Positions 63,855-64,000 of a DNA stretch of 64,000 bases are shown here, in pieces. The position numbers and the translations under genes were made by a program. Each line of letters opens with the position of its first letter. Within the stretch, counting starts at the first letter, position 1. The DNA comes from Rhinopomastus cyanomelas (Eukaryota > Chordata > Aves > Bucerotiformes > Rhinopomastidae): the NCBI GenBank assembly GCA_013400115.1, contig VXBP01009037.1, positions 506,022 through 570,021 on the forward strand, given 5' to 3'. Under the pieces are notes generated by a model. That model did not search any database, was not told the DNA's origin, and was given only the letters and a program-made list of their open reading frames with translations.

Positions 63855-64000
63855 GAAAAATCCCGGGCCAGGCTGAAACCCGCTTCTCCCCCGCTGCGGG
63901 TAGGGGCTGACCCCGAGTTGTCCCCCCCCAACCTCCCACCCTCCCTTTTCCCTCCTCCCAGGGGGCGGCCCCGGTTCCTCCTCGCCCCTCCCCGCACCGG
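63855..64000. other. GC-rich end of window
   Basis: C- and G-rich, CpG-containing sequence with cccccccc runs. It may be the edge of a CpG island continuing outside. Confidence 0.35.

Noticed and set aside
1..64000. Endogenous retrovirus, tRNA, rRNA or bacterial-type operon
   Set aside because: No LTR pairs, primer binding site, retroviral genes, cloverleaf or operon-like coding were recognised; the repeat content is LINE CR1.

Overview
This is a noncoding stretch of a bird-like genome. The diagnosis rests on the repeats: the window is packed with 5'-truncated copies of CR1 (chicken repeat 1), the LINE retrotransposon that dominates avian repeat content. The copies are recognised by their 3' ends (a conserved ggtcccttccaa-type block followed by short ATTCTRTG-like tails) and by remnants of the C-terminal part of CR1 ORF2 in the sense frame. 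High G+C, many CpG-rich patches and little AT-rich sequence would fit a microchromosome or gene-dense macrochromosome arm. The large number of similar copies of one lineage suggests a bird with a recent CR1 burst (woodpeckers and relatives, hornbills and hoopoes are known examples), but the species cannot be fixed from the sequence. I found no exon, tRNA, rRNA, CRISPR array or cellular gene I could defend. The long open frames are either CR1 ORF2 remnants or by-products of G+C richness and tandem repeats.

CR1 groups used in the entries (my own descriptive labels, not database names). Group A is the youngest and most abundant, with about fifty pieces: its sense strand has the block atgttgatcaatatg, then ctccttctctggagac, then ctcgaggtcccttcc and a short tail. 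Group B has gatgctggtgctgggctctg, ccatccctggatgagttta and gtcttttccaacctgag. Group C is an older set with ccctggaacaggctgcccag and ccccatccctgga. Group D resembles the classic chicken-type 3' end (ggaccttctccctctc, cagcctcaatga). Group E is a small set with gttgatgtagcc and a tail near ccaaccataatgat.

Layout. From 1 to 7.6 kb: mostly single-copy sequence with a few B and C copies. From 7.7 to 27.7 kb: alternating A copies on both strands, with a B copy at 11.2 kb, a large D copy at 19.5-20.25 kb and a 53-bp minisatellite at 18.9 kb. From 27.7 to 30 kb: the largest clean single-copy island, with an AT-rich core. From 30 to 45 kb: further CR1, a polypyrimidine tract with a fortuitous long acidic/basic open frame at 39.5 kb, and a 230-bp direct duplication across a single N at 42,877. 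From 45.8 to 46.2 kb: a nine-copy 48-bp minisatellite. From 47.7 to 48.9 kb: AT-rich motifs followed by a CpG island, the best candidate for a regulatory or promoter region. From 49 to 64 kb: short CR1 pieces, often in inverted or nested pairs.

The most interesting biology is in CR1 itself. One variant carries a tandem duplication of its last ~75 bp, the part expected to be recognised by the reverse transcriptase. Another lineage has a 1-bp deletion that bypasses the ORF2 stop. Several copies look like chimeras of two groups. A 222-bp non-CR1 segment is also present twice, 20.7 kb apart, at about 98% identity. None of these amounts to a proven new system; each is stated below with a decisive check.
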